Assembly (NCBI RefSeq): GCF_902706195.1
Contig: NZ_CACSJO010000004.1
Span: forward strand, 1 to 64,000
Source: Novosphingobium sp. 18050
GTDB lineage: Bacteria; Pseudomonadota; Alphaproteobacteria; Sphingomonadales; Sphingomonadaceae
Direction: 5' to 3'
Length of the DNA stretch: 64,000 nt
Position 1 is the stretch's first letter. The number at the start of each line of letters is the position of its first letter. The notes beneath the pieces were generated by a model, which worked only from the letters and a program-made list of their open reading frames with translations, had not been told where the DNA came from and made no database searches. Shown here in pieces: positions 28,481 through 37,005 of the stretch. A program made the position numbers and the translations under genes.

Positions 28481-29161
28481 CTACCCCCGCGCCCGGGCAA
28501 GCCGCTGCAAGGCATCATGCTCCTGCACGAAGCGTCCCTGCGCCGTTTCGCGGGTAAGGCCGATGATGGCACGGGCTACGTCTCGCGCCCGGATCGAACG
28601 GAAGCGGCGCCACTGCCCGTATAGTACGAGGTAATCTGCTGCCGGGGCCAGTACTTGCCCTGCCCGTTCCAGCCCTCGGCGTTCTTCGCGCTGCCCGCGC
28701 AGCAGGCCGGGGCGGAGCATGTCCAGGCGCCGGAAGCCGAGCTTGTCCAGGGCTGACTCCATCTCGCCCTTGACGCTGAGGTAGAAGTTCTTCGCCCCCC
28801 GCTCGGCGCCGACCGACGAGACGACGATCATATGCTCGATCCCCGCCTCGCGCGCAGCCTCGGCGGCAAAGCGCACAAGGTCGTAGTCGATGGCGCGGAA
28901 CTGCTCCTTGCTGCCCGCGACCTTGATCGTAGTGCCCAGCGCGCAGACAAGCACGTTGGCGCGGGCAGCCTTGATGAGCTGCGGCCAGTCGATCGGCTCG
29001 CCCACCAGCATTTCCATACGCGCGCCCGGCGGCAGCACCGCCTCGCGCCGACCGACGCCGATCACGCGCACATCCTCGCGCCCGACGGCCTCGGCCATCA
29101 GCGCAGACCCTATCAGCCCGGTCGCTCCGACCAGGCATATCCTGACAGCCCCCTGTTCCAT
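28481..29161 (-). CDS. NAD(P)-binding Rossmann protein (atypical SDR)
   Basis: A 226-residue protein with an N-terminal dinucleotide-binding motif, ICLVGATGLIGSAL, followed by VVSSVGAERGAKNFYLSVKG. This looks like the HTATIP2/YwnB-like group of atypical short-chain dehydrogenases, whose YxxxK is here YLSVKGE. Substrate unknown. It follows dgt by 9 bp on the same strand and is likely cotranscribed. Length and fold are complete. Confidence 0.8.
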   Translation of the reverse strand: MEQGAVRICLVGATGLIGSALMAEAVGREDVRVIGVGRREAVLPPGARMEMLVGEPIDWPQLIKAARANVLVCALGTTIKVAGSKEQFRAIDYDLVRFAAEAAREAGIEHMIVVSSVGAERGAKNFYLSVKGEMESALDKLGFRRLDMLRPGLLRGQREERRGLERAGQVLAPAADYLVLYGQWRRFRSIRARDVARAIIGLTRETAQGRFVQEHDALQRLARARG

Positions 29162-29170
29162 CGTCAGCGC

Positions 29171-30331
29171 CTAGACATTGCTCAGGCCCTCAGGCGTGCG
29201 GCCGTAGATGTCAGCGTGACGGGCTATGGCGAAGCGGTCGGTCATGCCGGCGATATAGTCAGCGATGTGGCGGCTGCGGTCCGGCTCGAAGCGCGGCATG
29301 TTGTCGATCCAGCTTTCCTCCATCAGCACCGGCTCCTGCGAGTAGGCGGCATAGAGTTCGGCCAGCAGCGCGCGGGCGCGCCGCGCGGTTTCGAGCTGCT
29401 CGGGGTGGTAGTAGAGCTTGTCGTACATGAAGCGCTTGAAGGTGCGCTCGGCCTCGGCCATTTCCGGCGAGAAGGCGACCAGCGTGCGGCCCGCATGGCG
29501 CACTTCATCGACGCTGCCCACGCCGACGAGGTTGGCCTGGGTCTGCGCGACGAGGTCGTTGACCATGACGCCGATCTGGCTGCGGATCAGTTCGGCCAGT
29601 TGCCGGTCGAGCGGGGCATCGGGATAGCGGCGCTCCACCTCGCTCCAGCGCGAGGCGATGAAGGGCTGGGCCAGCAATTCGTCGAGATCGAGGAAACCGG
29701 CGCGCAGGCCGTCGTCGATATCGTGGTTGTCATAAGCGATGTCGTCGGACAGCGCCGCCACCTGTGCTTCCAGCGAGGCGTGGGTGGTGAGGTCAAAGTG
29801 ATAGGCCGCGTCGAGTTCCTGAAGCGCCCATGTGGGCTCGGCCACGGGACCGTTGTGCTTGGCCAGCCCCTCCAGCGTCTCCCACGTCAGGTTGAGGCCG
29901 TCGTGCTCGCAATAAGGACTGTCGAGCCGCATCAGCGTGCGCAGGGTGTGAGCGTTGTGGTCGAAGCCGCCCGCCTTATGGAGCGCGGCGTCGAGCGCAT
30001 CCTCTCCGGCGTGGCCGAACGGCGGGTGGCCGATGTCGTGGGCCAGTGCGAGGGCTTCGGTCAGATCCTCGTCCAAGGCGAGAATACGGGCGATGACGCG
30101 GGCGATCTGCGCCACTTCCAGGCTGTGCGTCAGGCGCACTCGGTAGTGATCGCCGTCCGGCGCGACGAAGACCTGGGTTTTGTAACGCAGGCGGCGGAAC
30201 GCGATCGAGTGGATAATGCGGTCACGGTCGCGCTGGTAGGGGCTGCGGGCGCCTCGGGCGAGGCCGTTCTCGGTCGAGAATTCACGCCCGCGCGAACGGG
30301 CGGGATCGGAAGCGTAGGGAGCTAGTGTCAA
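29171..30331 (-). CDS. dgt: Deoxyguanosinetriphosphate triphosphohydrolase-like protein
   Basis: A 386-residue HD-superfamily dNTPase that cleaves dNTPs to nucleoside and triphosphate. The N-terminus has the typical FRRLRYKTQVF, then THSLEVAQIARVIAR and LAHDIGHPPFGHAGEDAL, which provide the H...HD...D metal ligands. The length fits the type 2 dGTPase subfamily. It lies 39 bp after a small membrane-protein gene on the same strand. Confidence 0.95.
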   Translation of the reverse strand: MTLAPYASDPARSRGREFSTENGLARGARSPYQRDRDRIIHSIAFRRLRYKTQVFVAPDGDHYRVRLTHSLEVAQIARVIARILALDEDLTEALALAHDIGHPPFGHAGEDALDAALHKAGGFDHNAHTLRTLMRLDSPYCEHDGLNLTWETLEGLAKHNGPVAEPTWALQELDAAYHFDLTTHASLEAQVAALSDDIAYDNHDIDDGLRAGFLDLDELLAQPFIASRWSEVERRYPDAPLDRQLAELIRSQIGVMVNDLVAQTQANLVGVGSVDEVRHAGRTLVAFSPEMAEAERTFKRFMYDKLYYHPEQLETARRARALLAELYAAYSQEPVLMEESWIDNMPRFEPDRSRHIADYIAGMTDRFAIARHADIYGRTPEGLSNV

Positions 30332-30370
30332 GCGCGCGATCTCCGCGTGGGTGCGACGAGTTGCCTTGCC

Positions 30371-30688
30371 CTAGCGGGCAAATCCGGTTGTGCACAAGAG
30401 CGCGGAGGAGCCTGTCACCTTGGCTATGCGCAGATCATCCATCCGCCGCACCGCTTTCACCAGCCCGTGAACAGAGCGATGCTCCCCTTGCAACGCCTCA
30501 AGTTTGCGCAGTTGCAGGAGCGAGAGGCGCTGCACCAGACGGCGGCCCATGCAGGCAGCGGCCTCGTCGCTCATGCCCGCTTCAGCGAAAGCGGTGCGCA
30601 GGCGCTGCTCGGCATACCAGTGCGTACCGTACCAGAGCGCGGCGGCCAGGACGGCGAGCGCCGCGATGATCTTGATGAGGCGGGTCAT
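30371..30688 (-). CDS. Hypothetical protein with N-terminal membrane anchor
   Basis: A 105-residue protein whose residues 5-22 (IKIIAALAVLAAALWYGTHW) form a single membrane anchor or uncleaved signal, followed by a soluble region rich in Leu, Arg and Glu (LVQRLSLLQLRKLEALQGE). No known domain was recognised. It lies in the same direction between pntB and dgt, with 55 and 39 bp gaps. The start at 30688 is the ATG that places the hydrophobic segment at the N-terminus; an earlier in-frame start lies inside pntB. Confidence 0.6.
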   Translation of the reverse strand: MTRLIKIIAALAVLAAALWYGTHWYAEQRLRTAFAEAGMSDEAAACMGRRLVQRLSLLQLRKLEALQGEHRSVHGLVKAVRRMDDLRIAKVTGSSALLCTTGFAR

Positions 30689-30743
30689 GGCAACGCCATA
30701 GGTCCCACGGCCAGTCCGTGTCGAGCGGAGTGGCGCAGGAAAC

Positions 30744-32171
30744 TCAATCCGCCAATGCCTTGTTGATATCCTCGACCATCTTCTTGGCATCGGCGAGCAG
30801 CATCATCGTCTGGTCCATGTAGAACACGTCGTTGTCGACGCCGGCATAGCCCTGCCCGCCCATCGAGCGCTTGATGAAGAAGATCGTCTTGGCCTTGTCC
30901 ACGTCGAACACCGGCATGCCGTAAATGGGGGAGGACTTGTCGGTCTTGGCGGCCGGGTTCACGACGTCGTTGGCGCCGATGATGAACGCGACGTCGGCCT
31001 GCGCGAACTCGCCGTTGATATCCTCCAGTTCGAAGACCTCGTCGTAAGGGACGTTGGCTTCGGCCAGAAGGACGTTCATGTGGCCGGGCATGCGGCCCGC
31101 GACCGGGTGGATCGCGTATTTCACGCTGACGCCGTGAGCCTTGAGCTGGTCGCCCATCTCGCGAAGGACGTGCTGGGCCTGCGCCACCGCCATGCCGTAG
31201 CCGGGGATGATGATGACGCTTTCGGCCTCCTTCATGAGGAAGGCCGCATCCTCCGCCGAACCGCGCTTCCACGGGCGCTGCTCACGCGCTTCGCCGCTGC
31301 CCGCGCTGCTTTCCGCGCCGAATCCGCCCGCGATCACGGAAAGGAAGCTGCGGTTCATCGCCTTGCACATGATGTACGAAAGGATCGCGCCGGAGGAGCC
31401 GACCAGCGCTCCGGTGATGATCATCGCGGTGTTGTGCAGCGTGAAACCCATCGCCGCGGCCGCCCAGCCAGAGTAGCTGTTGAGCATGGAGACGACGACC
31501 GGCATGTCGGCGCCCCCGATGGGAATGATGAGCAGAAATCCGATCGCGAAGGCCAGCCCGACCAGGACCCAGAACAGCGGATTTTCCCCCGGCCCGGCCG
31601 CTCCCGAATGGGCGAACAGCGTAGTCAGCACGAGGATCGCCGCGAGCGTGGCGAGGTTGATGACGTGCCGCCCGGGCAGCAGGATCGGCGAGCCGGACAT
31701 GTTACCATTCAGCTTGGCGAAGGCGATCACCGACCCGGAGAAGGTAATCGCGCCTATGGCCGCGCCCAGTGCCATCTCGACACGGCTGACAGGCGGGATG
31801 CTCCCGCCCGCGCCGAGAATCCCGAAAGCCTCCGGGTTGAGGAAGGCGGCGATCGCTACCAGCACCGCCGCCAGCCCGACCAGCGAGTGGAACGCGGCGA
31901 CTAGCTGCGGCATCGCGGTCATCTGGATGCGCCGGGCGATGACGAAGCCGATCCCCCCGCCAATCGCGATGGCAACGAGGATTTCGGGGAGGCTGGCGAT
32001 CTCATGCGTCACCAGCGTGGTGACTACCGCGATGCCCATCCCGATCATGCCATAGCGGTTGCCCTTCCGGCTCGTCGCCGGTGAGGACAGCCCGCGCAGG
32101 GCGAGGATGAAACAAACGCCGGCGACAAGATAGAGGACGGCGACCCAGGGGTTTACGGCATGGGCCTCCAT
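30744..32171 (-). CDS. pntB: NAD(P) transhydrogenase subunit beta
   Basis: A 475-residue beta subunit of the proton-translocating transhydrogenase, which uses the proton gradient to drive NADPH formation. The first 260 residues form about nine membrane helices, including GFLLIIPIGGADMPVVVSML. The NADP-binding domain (dIII) follows, with IIIPGYGMAVAQAQHVL and HPVAGRMPGHMNVLLAEA. It ends NKALAD. ATG 32171 shares one base with the pntAB stop (TGATG). Confidence 0.97.
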   Translation of the reverse strand: MEAHAVNPWVAVLYLVAGVCFILALRGLSSPATSRKGNRYGMIGMGIAVVTTLVTHEIASLPEILVAIAIGGGIGFVIARRIQMTAMPQLVAAFHSLVGLAAVLVAIAAFLNPEAFGILGAGGSIPPVSRVEMALGAAIGAITFSGSVIAFAKLNGNMSGSPILLPGRHVINLATLAAILVLTTLFAHSGAAGPGENPLFWVLVGLAFAIGFLLIIPIGGADMPVVVSMLNSYSGWAAAAMGFTLHNTAMIITGALVGSSGAILSYIMCKAMNRSFLSVIAGGFGAESSAGSGEAREQRPWKRGSAEDAAFLMKEAESVIIIPGYGMAVAQAQHVLREMGDQLKAHGVSVKYAIHPVAGRMPGHMNVLLAEANVPYDEVFELEDINGEFAQADVAFIIGANDVVNPAAKTDKSSPIYGMPVFDVDKAKTIFFIKRSMGGQGYAGVDNDVFYMDQTMMLLADAKKMVEDINKALAD

Positions 32172-32476
32172 CAGTGCTTGCCTCTCTTCGCCGACGATTT
32201 GTCCTTCTTCTTGTACATTGCAAGCATGCGCTCGGTGACGGCAAAGCCGCCGAAGATATTGACGCTGGCCAGCACCACCGCGCCAAGGCCCAGCCACTTG
32301 GCCACAGGGCTGCCCGAAGCCGCACTCGCCACCAGCGCCCCGACCACGATGACCGAGGAAATTGCGTTGGTCACAGCCATCAGCGGCGTATGCAGCGCTG
32401 GCGTGACGGACCAGACGACGTAATAGCCCACGAAGCAAGCCATCACGAAGATCGAGAGGATCGAGACGAAGTCCAT
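32171..32476 (-). CDS. pntAB: NAD(P) transhydrogenase subunit alpha part 2
   Basis: A 101-residue membrane subunit with three helices: VSILSIFVMACFVGYYVVW, then HTPLMAVTNAISSVIVVGAL and LGLGAVVLASVNIFGGFAV. The last contains the NIFGGFAVTERML signature of this subunit. The tail is Lys-rich. In most alphaproteobacteria it directly follows pntAA. Here a DUF559 gene separates them and its stop codon overlaps this ATG (TAATG). Confidence 0.96.
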   Translation of the reverse strand: MDFVSILSIFVMACFVGYYVVWSVTPALHTPLMAVTNAISSVIVVGALVASAASGSPVAKWLGLGAVVLASVNIFGGFAVTERMLAMYKKKDKSSAKRGKH

Positions 32477-32901
32477 TATTTCCTGCCCTCCCCGGTACGC
32501 GCAATGGGGCCGCCCACAGGGCGCTGCAGGAGATCCCCCCGCCCCGCCTCAAGCAAAGCGGCGGCACCCCTCTGATCCGCCAGAACGCGTGAAGCCGAGA
32601 TCCTCAAATCCCAGAACCCGTTTTCCGAAATGAAGCGATCACGTTCGATGTCTCGTGCAGGACGATCGCCAATGCCATGCACGAAGCCGTTCATTTCGAT
32701 GACGAAATTTGCGGTCAGACAAGAGAACTCGGCGATGTAGGGGCCGATGGGATGCCGTCGGCGAAACTTGCATCCGCGGCGCTGGCTCAGTTCGCGCGAG
32801 CGGGATACTGGCGGGCGCGGTGTAAAACGGGAATCCCCTCCACCGCCCTTCGGGCGTCCCCTCTCCCCGTGCCAGGGAGCATAGGGGAACTTGGCATTCA
32901 C
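32476..32901 (-). CDS. DUF559 endonuclease-like protein inside the pnt operon
   Basis: 141 residues. Residues about 44-125 carry a DUF559 core: CKFRRRHPIGPYIAEFSC, then FVIEMNGFVHG and DRPARDIERDRFISENGF. This is the Vsr/PD-(D/E)XK-like fold in which the E-x-x-G-x-x-H region is conserved. Residues 1-40 (Gly/Arg/Pro-rich) look like translated spacer repeat DNA rather than the usual helix, so the gene may be N-terminally degraded. Its GTG start overlaps the pntAA stop (GTGA) and its TAA overlaps the pntAB ATG (TAATG), so all three are translationally joined. DUF559 proteins have no firm function. Confidence 0.7.
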   Translation of the reverse strand: MNAKFPYAPWHGERGRPKGGGGDSRFTPRPPVSRSRELSQRRGCKFRRRHPIGPYIAEFSCLTANFVIEMNGFVHGIGDRPARDIERDRFISENGFWDLRISASRVLADQRGAAALLEAGRGDLLQRPVGGPIARTGEGRK

Positions 32902-34037
32902 CCCAGTAGTCTCGCATTCACCACCTGGCCGCCTCGGGTCAGCCGCACCGCATCGCCGATTTCCTCGTCCAGAACCGGGCCGCCGTGCTCCTTATCCCAA
33001 AATGCCGAGACGAAGTTGAACAGGTTGCGGGAATAAAGCGCCGAAGTGTCCGCCGGTAAGTGCGCAGGGGTGTTGGAGTAGGCGATAATCTTCACCCCGT
33101 GCCGCTCGACGACCTGATCCGCCGCGCTGCCTTCGACGTTACCGCCCTGCGCGGCGGCAAGGTCGAAGATCACGCTGCCCGGCTTCATCGACGCGATCTG
33201 TACGTCGGTGACGAGGCGCGGCGCGGTGCGGCCGGGGATCAGCGCGGTGGTGATGACGATATCTTGTTTGGCGATATGATCGGAGACCAGCTGCGCCTGC
33301 GCGCGCTGGTATTCCTCGCTCATTTCGGTGGCATAGCCACCCGAGCCTTCGCCTTCAATACCCGCCACGTTCTCCACAAAGATCGGCTTGGCGCCCAGCG
33401 ACTGGATTTGCTCTTTCGTGGCCGAACGCACGTCTGTAGCGGAAACCTGCGCGCCGAGACGCCGGGCGGTGGCGATGGCCTGAAGCCCGGCAACACCCAC
33501 GCCCATGACGAAGCATTTGGCCGCACTCACCGTACCTGCCGCCGTCATCATCATCGGAAATGCCCGGCCATAGGCGTCGGCAGCGGCCAGCACTGCCTTG
33601 TAGCCGGAAAGGTTAGACTGGCTGGAAAGCACGTCCATCGACTGTGCGCGGGTGATGCGCGGCATGAACTCCATCGCCAGCGCTTCCAGACCTGCGGCAG
33701 CATAAGCGTCGATCCGGGCGCGCTGGCCGAAAGGGTCGAGAATCGCGATGACCCATGCACCGGGCCTCACGCCGGAAAGCAAATCCGGCTCAGGCCCCTG
33801 GACAGCGAAGACGATATCCGCCCCCGCTACAACGGCCTGCGCCGAACCGACTTCGGCACCGGCGGCGCGGTAATCCTCGTCGGAGATGCTGGCGGCCATG
33901 CCGGCCCCGTTCTCCACCGCAACCACCGCGCCCAGCGCGGTCAGCTTCCTGACCGTCTCGGGGCTGGCCGAAACGCGTGTTTCTCCCGAAGCGCGCTCCT
34001 TGAGGACCGCGATCCGTTGCCCCTGCGGTGCAGGCAA
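32898..34037 (-). CDS. pntAA: NAD(P) transhydrogenase subunit alpha part 1
   Basis: A 379-residue NAD(H)-binding subunit (dI) of the transhydrogenase. It opens with IAVLKERASGETRVSASPET, contains SSQSNLSGYKAVLAAA and the Rossmann segment VMGVGVAGLQAIATARRLGA, and ends in the RLTRGGQVVNARLLG tail. The preceding in-frame codons run back to the stop of the small oxidase gene without any ATG, so TTG at 34037 is the most likely start. It lies 15 bp after that gene. Confidence 0.95.
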   Translation of the reverse strand: MPAPQGQRIAVLKERASGETRVSASPETVRKLTALGAVVAVENGAGMAASISDEDYRAAGAEVGSAQAVVAGADIVFAVQGPEPDLLSGVRPGAWVIAILDPFGQRARIDAYAAAGLEALAMEFMPRITRAQSMDVLSSQSNLSGYKAVLAAADAYGRAFPMMMTAAGTVSAAKCFVMGVGVAGLQAIATARRLGAQVSATDVRSATKEQIQSLGAKPIFVENVAGIEGEGSGGYATEMSEEYQRAQAQLVSDHIAKQDIVITTALIPGRTAPRLVTDVQIASMKPGSVIFDLAAAQGGNVEGSAADQVVERHGVKIIAYSNTPAHLPADTSALYSRNLFNFVSAFWDKEHGGPVLDEEIGDAVRLTRGGQVVNARLLG

Positions 34038-34052
34038 TTCAGCGGGTCCGGG

Positions 34053-34178
34053 TCAGGATGAAATCAGAGCGACGACGCCCGCCACTACCACGACGCAGAA
34101 GATCGTGCTCCAGGTGGTGGCCTTGATAAAGCCATTATACGTTTCGGTGGCAGCCTTGATGTCGTTACCCGAAGCCAT
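34053..34178 (-). CDS. aa3-type cytochrome c oxidase subunit IV
   Basis: A 41-residue single-helix protein: MASGNDIKAATETYNGFIKA followed by TTWSTIFCVVVVAGVVALIS. This matches the small bacterial aa3 oxidase subunit IV family (COX_aa_IV), a peripheral one-helix subunit of the terminal oxidase. ATG 34178 is preferred because AGGGG lies nine bases upstream; ATG 34187 would add three residues. The gene sits just upstream of pntAA and is apparently cotranscribed with it. The main oxidase genes are not in the window. Confidence 0.85.
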   Translation of the reverse strand: MASGNDIKAATETYNGFIKATTWSTIFCVVVVAGVVALISS

Positions 34179-34370
34179 AAAGTTCATCCCCTGTCTATTT
34201 GACTTTGCTCACTCCGCTCTAGCCGGACCGGGACGCCCGCTCAAGCAAAGAAGGCTAATCCTGAATGAAGGATCAGGTCCGCTTGCCCCAAGCTCACGCT
34301 TAATTCGCTATTTACCGATTTGCTATAACTCTGCTTGCTCAATCCGGTAAGGCGAAGCAAAGCAGCGACA

Positions 34371-35795
34371 ATGGCGGAACTCGATCAACGCCTCCTCATG
34401 CTCATCGATGATGAACCGGCGCAAAGCCGGCTCATCTCCGCGCTTGCATCGCGCGAAGGCTGGCGCACGCTTATCGTGCGCGATGCCGAGACAGCGATCG
34501 CGACGCTGGGCACGCGGCAGGGCATGCAGCTTTCGGCAATCGTATTGGACCAGTGGGTGCCCGGAGACGACGCCTGCGCGCTGATCGCCGAACTCAAGTC
34601 CCGCCGCCCGGCCCTGCCGATCCTGATGCTGACCGCCAGCACTTCCCCCCTGCTCGCGGTCGAAGCAATGCGGGCGGGCGCCACCGACTATCTCGTCAAG
34701 CCGGTCGCGCCGGACCGTCTGATGCACGCCCTGCGTGCTGCCACGACTCGCGAAGCCCCGCGCGACGAACTCGCGCCGCTGACCGAAAAGATGACCGCCA
34801 ACCCCGATTTCGAATCGATGATCGGGGCGTCGCCCAATTTCCGCAAGGCGCTCGCTGTCGCCGCGAAGGCAGCCCGTGGGCACTCTCCCGTGCTGATCGA
34901 AGGGGAGAGTGGTTCGGGCAAGGAAATGCTGATCCGGGCGATGCATGCAGCGTCCCCGCGCACACGCTTGCCGCTGCGTATCGTCAATGTCGGCGGGATG
35001 CCGGCCAATTCGATCGAGTCGGTTCTGTTCGGCCACGAGAAGGGCGCCTTCCCCGGTGCTTTCGACCGCCAGATCGGCGCCCTGCAGCACTGCGATGGCG
35101 CAACCCTCGCCCTCGACGAAATCGACAGCCTGCCGCTTTCTGTCCAGGAGCGCCTGCTCGAAGCCGTCCGCAAGGGCGATTGCCGCCCGATCGGCGCGCG
35201 TCATTCGTTCCGTGTCGACGTGCGCATTATCGCCGCCAGCAACCTGCCGCTCGCCGACATGGTGAGCCAGGGCCACTTCATGCCCGAGCTTCTGGAAGCG
35301 CTGTCGGCCACCAAGGTCCACCTCCCGGCGCTGCGTGAGCGGTCCGGCGACCTGCCCGCCCTCACACGCTATTTCCTCGCCCGCATCGGCGAGCAGCCGG
35401 GCCTGCGCGAACTGGGCGTGACCGACGGCGCACTCTCGCTGCTGGCCGCTTACGACTGGCCGGGCAATGTGCGCCAGCTTCAGGCCGTGCTGTTCCGAGC
35501 GGCGGTGTTCTGCGATGGCGATGCCCTGACGGCGGAAGATTTTCCACAGCTTCTCAACATCATTGGCACAGGTTCATCCACAGTCGCGGGCAACCCGATG
35601 CAGGAGAGTTCCGGGGTCATGCTCTACACGCCCGACGGCCACCTTCGACCGCTCGAAGAAATCGAGGCGGACGTCATCCGTCTCGCCATCGGCCTCTACC
35701 GTGGCCGCATGACCGAAGTGGCGCGCCGCCTCGGGATCGGCCGCTCGACGCTCTATCGCAAGCTGAGCGAACTGGGCATCGACAACGCCGCCTGA
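34371..35795 (+). CDS. NtrC-like response regulator with altered GAFTGA motif
   Basis: 474 residues in three parts. The receiver domain is at 6-125, with acidic pair D13/D14, phospho-acceptor D60, T88 and K110. The AAA+ domain is at about 148-385, with Walker A GESGSGKE at 178-185 and Walker B LALDEID around 246-252. A Fis-type helix-turn-helix is at the C-terminus (RMTEVARRLGIGRSTLYRKL). The sigma-54 contact loop reads GAFPGA at 225-230, so the key Thr is Pro at 228 (codon CCC, 35052-35054). This probably weakens or abolishes sigma-54 activation. ATG 34371 is chosen over an upstream in-frame TTG at 34335. No partner histidine kinase is adjacent. Confidence 0.88.
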   Translation: MAELDQRLLMLIDDEPAQSRLISALASREGWRTLIVRDAETAIATLGTRQGMQLSAIVLDQWVPGDDACALIAELKSRRPALPILMLTASTSPLLAVEAMRAGATDYLVKPVAPDRLMHALRAATTREAPRDELAPLTEKMTANPDFESMIGASPNFRKALAVAAKAARGHSPVLIEGESGSGKEMLIRAMHAASPRTRLPLRIVNVGGMPANSIESVLFGHEKGAFPGAFDRQIGALQHCDGATLALDEIDSLPLSVQERLLEAVRKGDCRPIGARHSFRVDVRIIAASNLPLADMVSQGHFMPELLEALSATKVHLPALRERSGDLPALTRYFLARIGEQPGLRELGVTDGALSLLAAYDWPGNVRQLQAVLFRAAVFCDGDALTAEDFPQLLNIIGTGSSTVAGNPMQESSGVMLYTPDGHLRPLEEIEADVIRLAIGLYRGRMTEVARRLGIGRSTLYRKLSELGIDNAA

Positions 35796-35831
35796 GCCAT
35801 GCCAGTCTCTTTCGCAAAGGGAGAGACGGGC

Positions 35832-36296
35832 ATGGACACTACCGCGCGGCTGGCGGCCACCGAAGCTATCAGGCAATTGAAAGCGCGGTATTTTCGCGGC
35901 GTCGACGATGGCAATTCCGATCTTGTGCGCTCGATCCTGGCGGAGGATTGCGTGCTAGACTATCGCGGTTGCTGCACCGATCCGGTGACCGGGATCGACC
36001 ACATGCCGGCGATGAACATGGTCCTCGAAGGGCGGAACAACTGGCCCCAGACCAAGAGCCCGGTTGGCCCGCGCATCGTCACGGTCCATCAGGGCAACGA
36101 CCCCGATATCACCATCGAAAGCGAAAGCGCCGCAAGCGGCATCTGGTCTTTCACCGATCGCTTCTTCATGCCGCCGGGCTCCCCGTTCGCCAGGCTGACC
36201 GGCTGGGGGCGCTACCACGAAACATACGTGAACCGCGGTGACGGATGGAAGCTGCAGACCACCCGCATCGAGCGCCTGCGCGTTGAGAAAGAATGA
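35832..36296 (+). CDS. SnoaL-like (NTF2 fold) protein
   Basis: A 154-residue protein that fits the SnoaL_4/NTF2-like fold: an N-terminal helix AATEAIRQLKARYFRGVDDG, then DLVRSILAEDCVLDYRG, and a C-terminal beta-sheet with WGRYHETYVNRGDGWKLQTT. Such proteins are often dehydratases, isomerases or ring-hydroxylating accessory proteins in aromatic or steroid metabolism; the substrate is unknown. GGGAGAG lies eight bases before ATG 35832. Its stop overlaps the ATG of a truncated short-chain dehydrogenase (ATGA). Confidence 0.82.
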   Translation: MDTTARLAATEAIRQLKARYFRGVDDGNSDLVRSILAEDCVLDYRGCCTDPVTGIDHMPAMNMVLEGRNNWPQTKSPVGPRIVTVHQGNDPDITIESESAASGIWSFTDRFFMPPGSPFARLTGWGRYHETYVNRGDGWKLQTTRIERLRVEKE

Positions 36297-36376
36297 TTAC
36301 TGTAGCGACTGAATTCACCGGCCGCCGCGCTCTGGTGACCGGCGCGCCGCCGGTATGCGGCAGTTATCCGCTCTGA
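36293..36376 (+). pseudogene. Truncated short-chain dehydrogenase stub
   Basis: The ATG at 36293 overlaps the stop of the SnoaL-like gene (ATGA). It encodes MITVATEFTGRRALVTGAPP and stops at 36376 after 27 residues. FTGRRALVTGA is the usual first strand of a short-chain dehydrogenase, just before the GxxxGIG loop. After it the sequence loses homology and a terminator follows within 7 bp. This looks like the leftover 5' end of a partner gene whose body was deleted. Chance similarity is possible because the match is only about 11 residues. Confidence 0.5.
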
Positions 36377-36382
36377 ATGTGC

Positions 36383-36418
36383 GAAGGCCGGGCTGCGCGC
36401 CTGCACAACCCGGCCTTC
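36383..36418 (+). terminator. Strong hairpin between convergent genes
   Basis: GAAGGCCGGG at 36383-36392 pairs perfectly with CCCGGCCTTC at 36409-36418 across a 16-base loop. It follows the truncated SDR stub on the plus strand and lies 22 bp beyond the end of the minus-strand gene at 36440, so it probably serves both directions. Confidence 0.7.
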
Positions 36419-36439
36419 AAACCGAAACTTACGAGGGGT

Positions 36440-36796
36440 TCAAATACCCTCGATGTATACGCTCGGGACGCGGTAGCCCTTCTTGGCCATGGCCTTGACG
36501 TAAGTGCCGCGCTCGGTGCGCAGTTCAGAGCCATATTCCTCCCAGGCATCGCGCTGGTCCTCGATGTCGCTGGCGCGGCGCAGGTCGCTTGCAAGCTCCT
36601 TCTGGGTCTCGTTCACATTGGCGCGATAGTTGAACCAGTGCTTGGCCTGGATGCCGCCGATGGGCGACTGAATGATGCGGTCTTCCTCGGCGCGGGCGAC
36701 GCGCTCCTCATACATCGCTGGCACGACGGCCATGGCGACAGTGGGAACGGCGGTGGCGGCCAGAACGGCGGCGGCGATGATCTTGGTCTGCTTCAC
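36440..36796 (-). CDS. Secreted hypothetical protein
   Basis: A 118-residue protein with a signal peptide, KQTKIIAAAVLAATAVPTVAMA, and a charged mature part rich in Arg, Glu and Lys (YEERVARAEEDRIIQ, later DLRRASDIEDQRDAWEEYGS). It is probably helical and periplasmic. No domain was recognised. GTG at 36796 is preferred because AGGGG lies nine bases upstream and it starts the signal peptide directly. It is single, between a convergent terminator and the end of folP upstream. Confidence 0.65.
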   Translation of the reverse strand: MKQTKIIAAAVLAATAVPTVAMAVVPAMYEERVARAEEDRIIQSPIGGIQAKHWFNYRANVNETQKELASDLRRASDIEDQRDAWEEYGSELRTERGTYVKAMAKKGYRVPSVYIEGI

Positions 36797-37005
36797 GGGT
36801 GAATCCCCTTTTCGCTTTCCAGTGCCGGGGCGGGATTGCCTCGGCGGTCGAAGGGGAAACGGGCGCAACGGAAAATGGCCGCAGCGCGGGGGACGAACCG
36901 AGCCTCAGACGGGACGTGGCGGCGTTATGACGTCTGGGTCACACAGCTTCCCCACCGTCATTCATCCGGCGGAAATCCGGGGTTCATCCCGCGTCCAGAT
37001 TTGTA

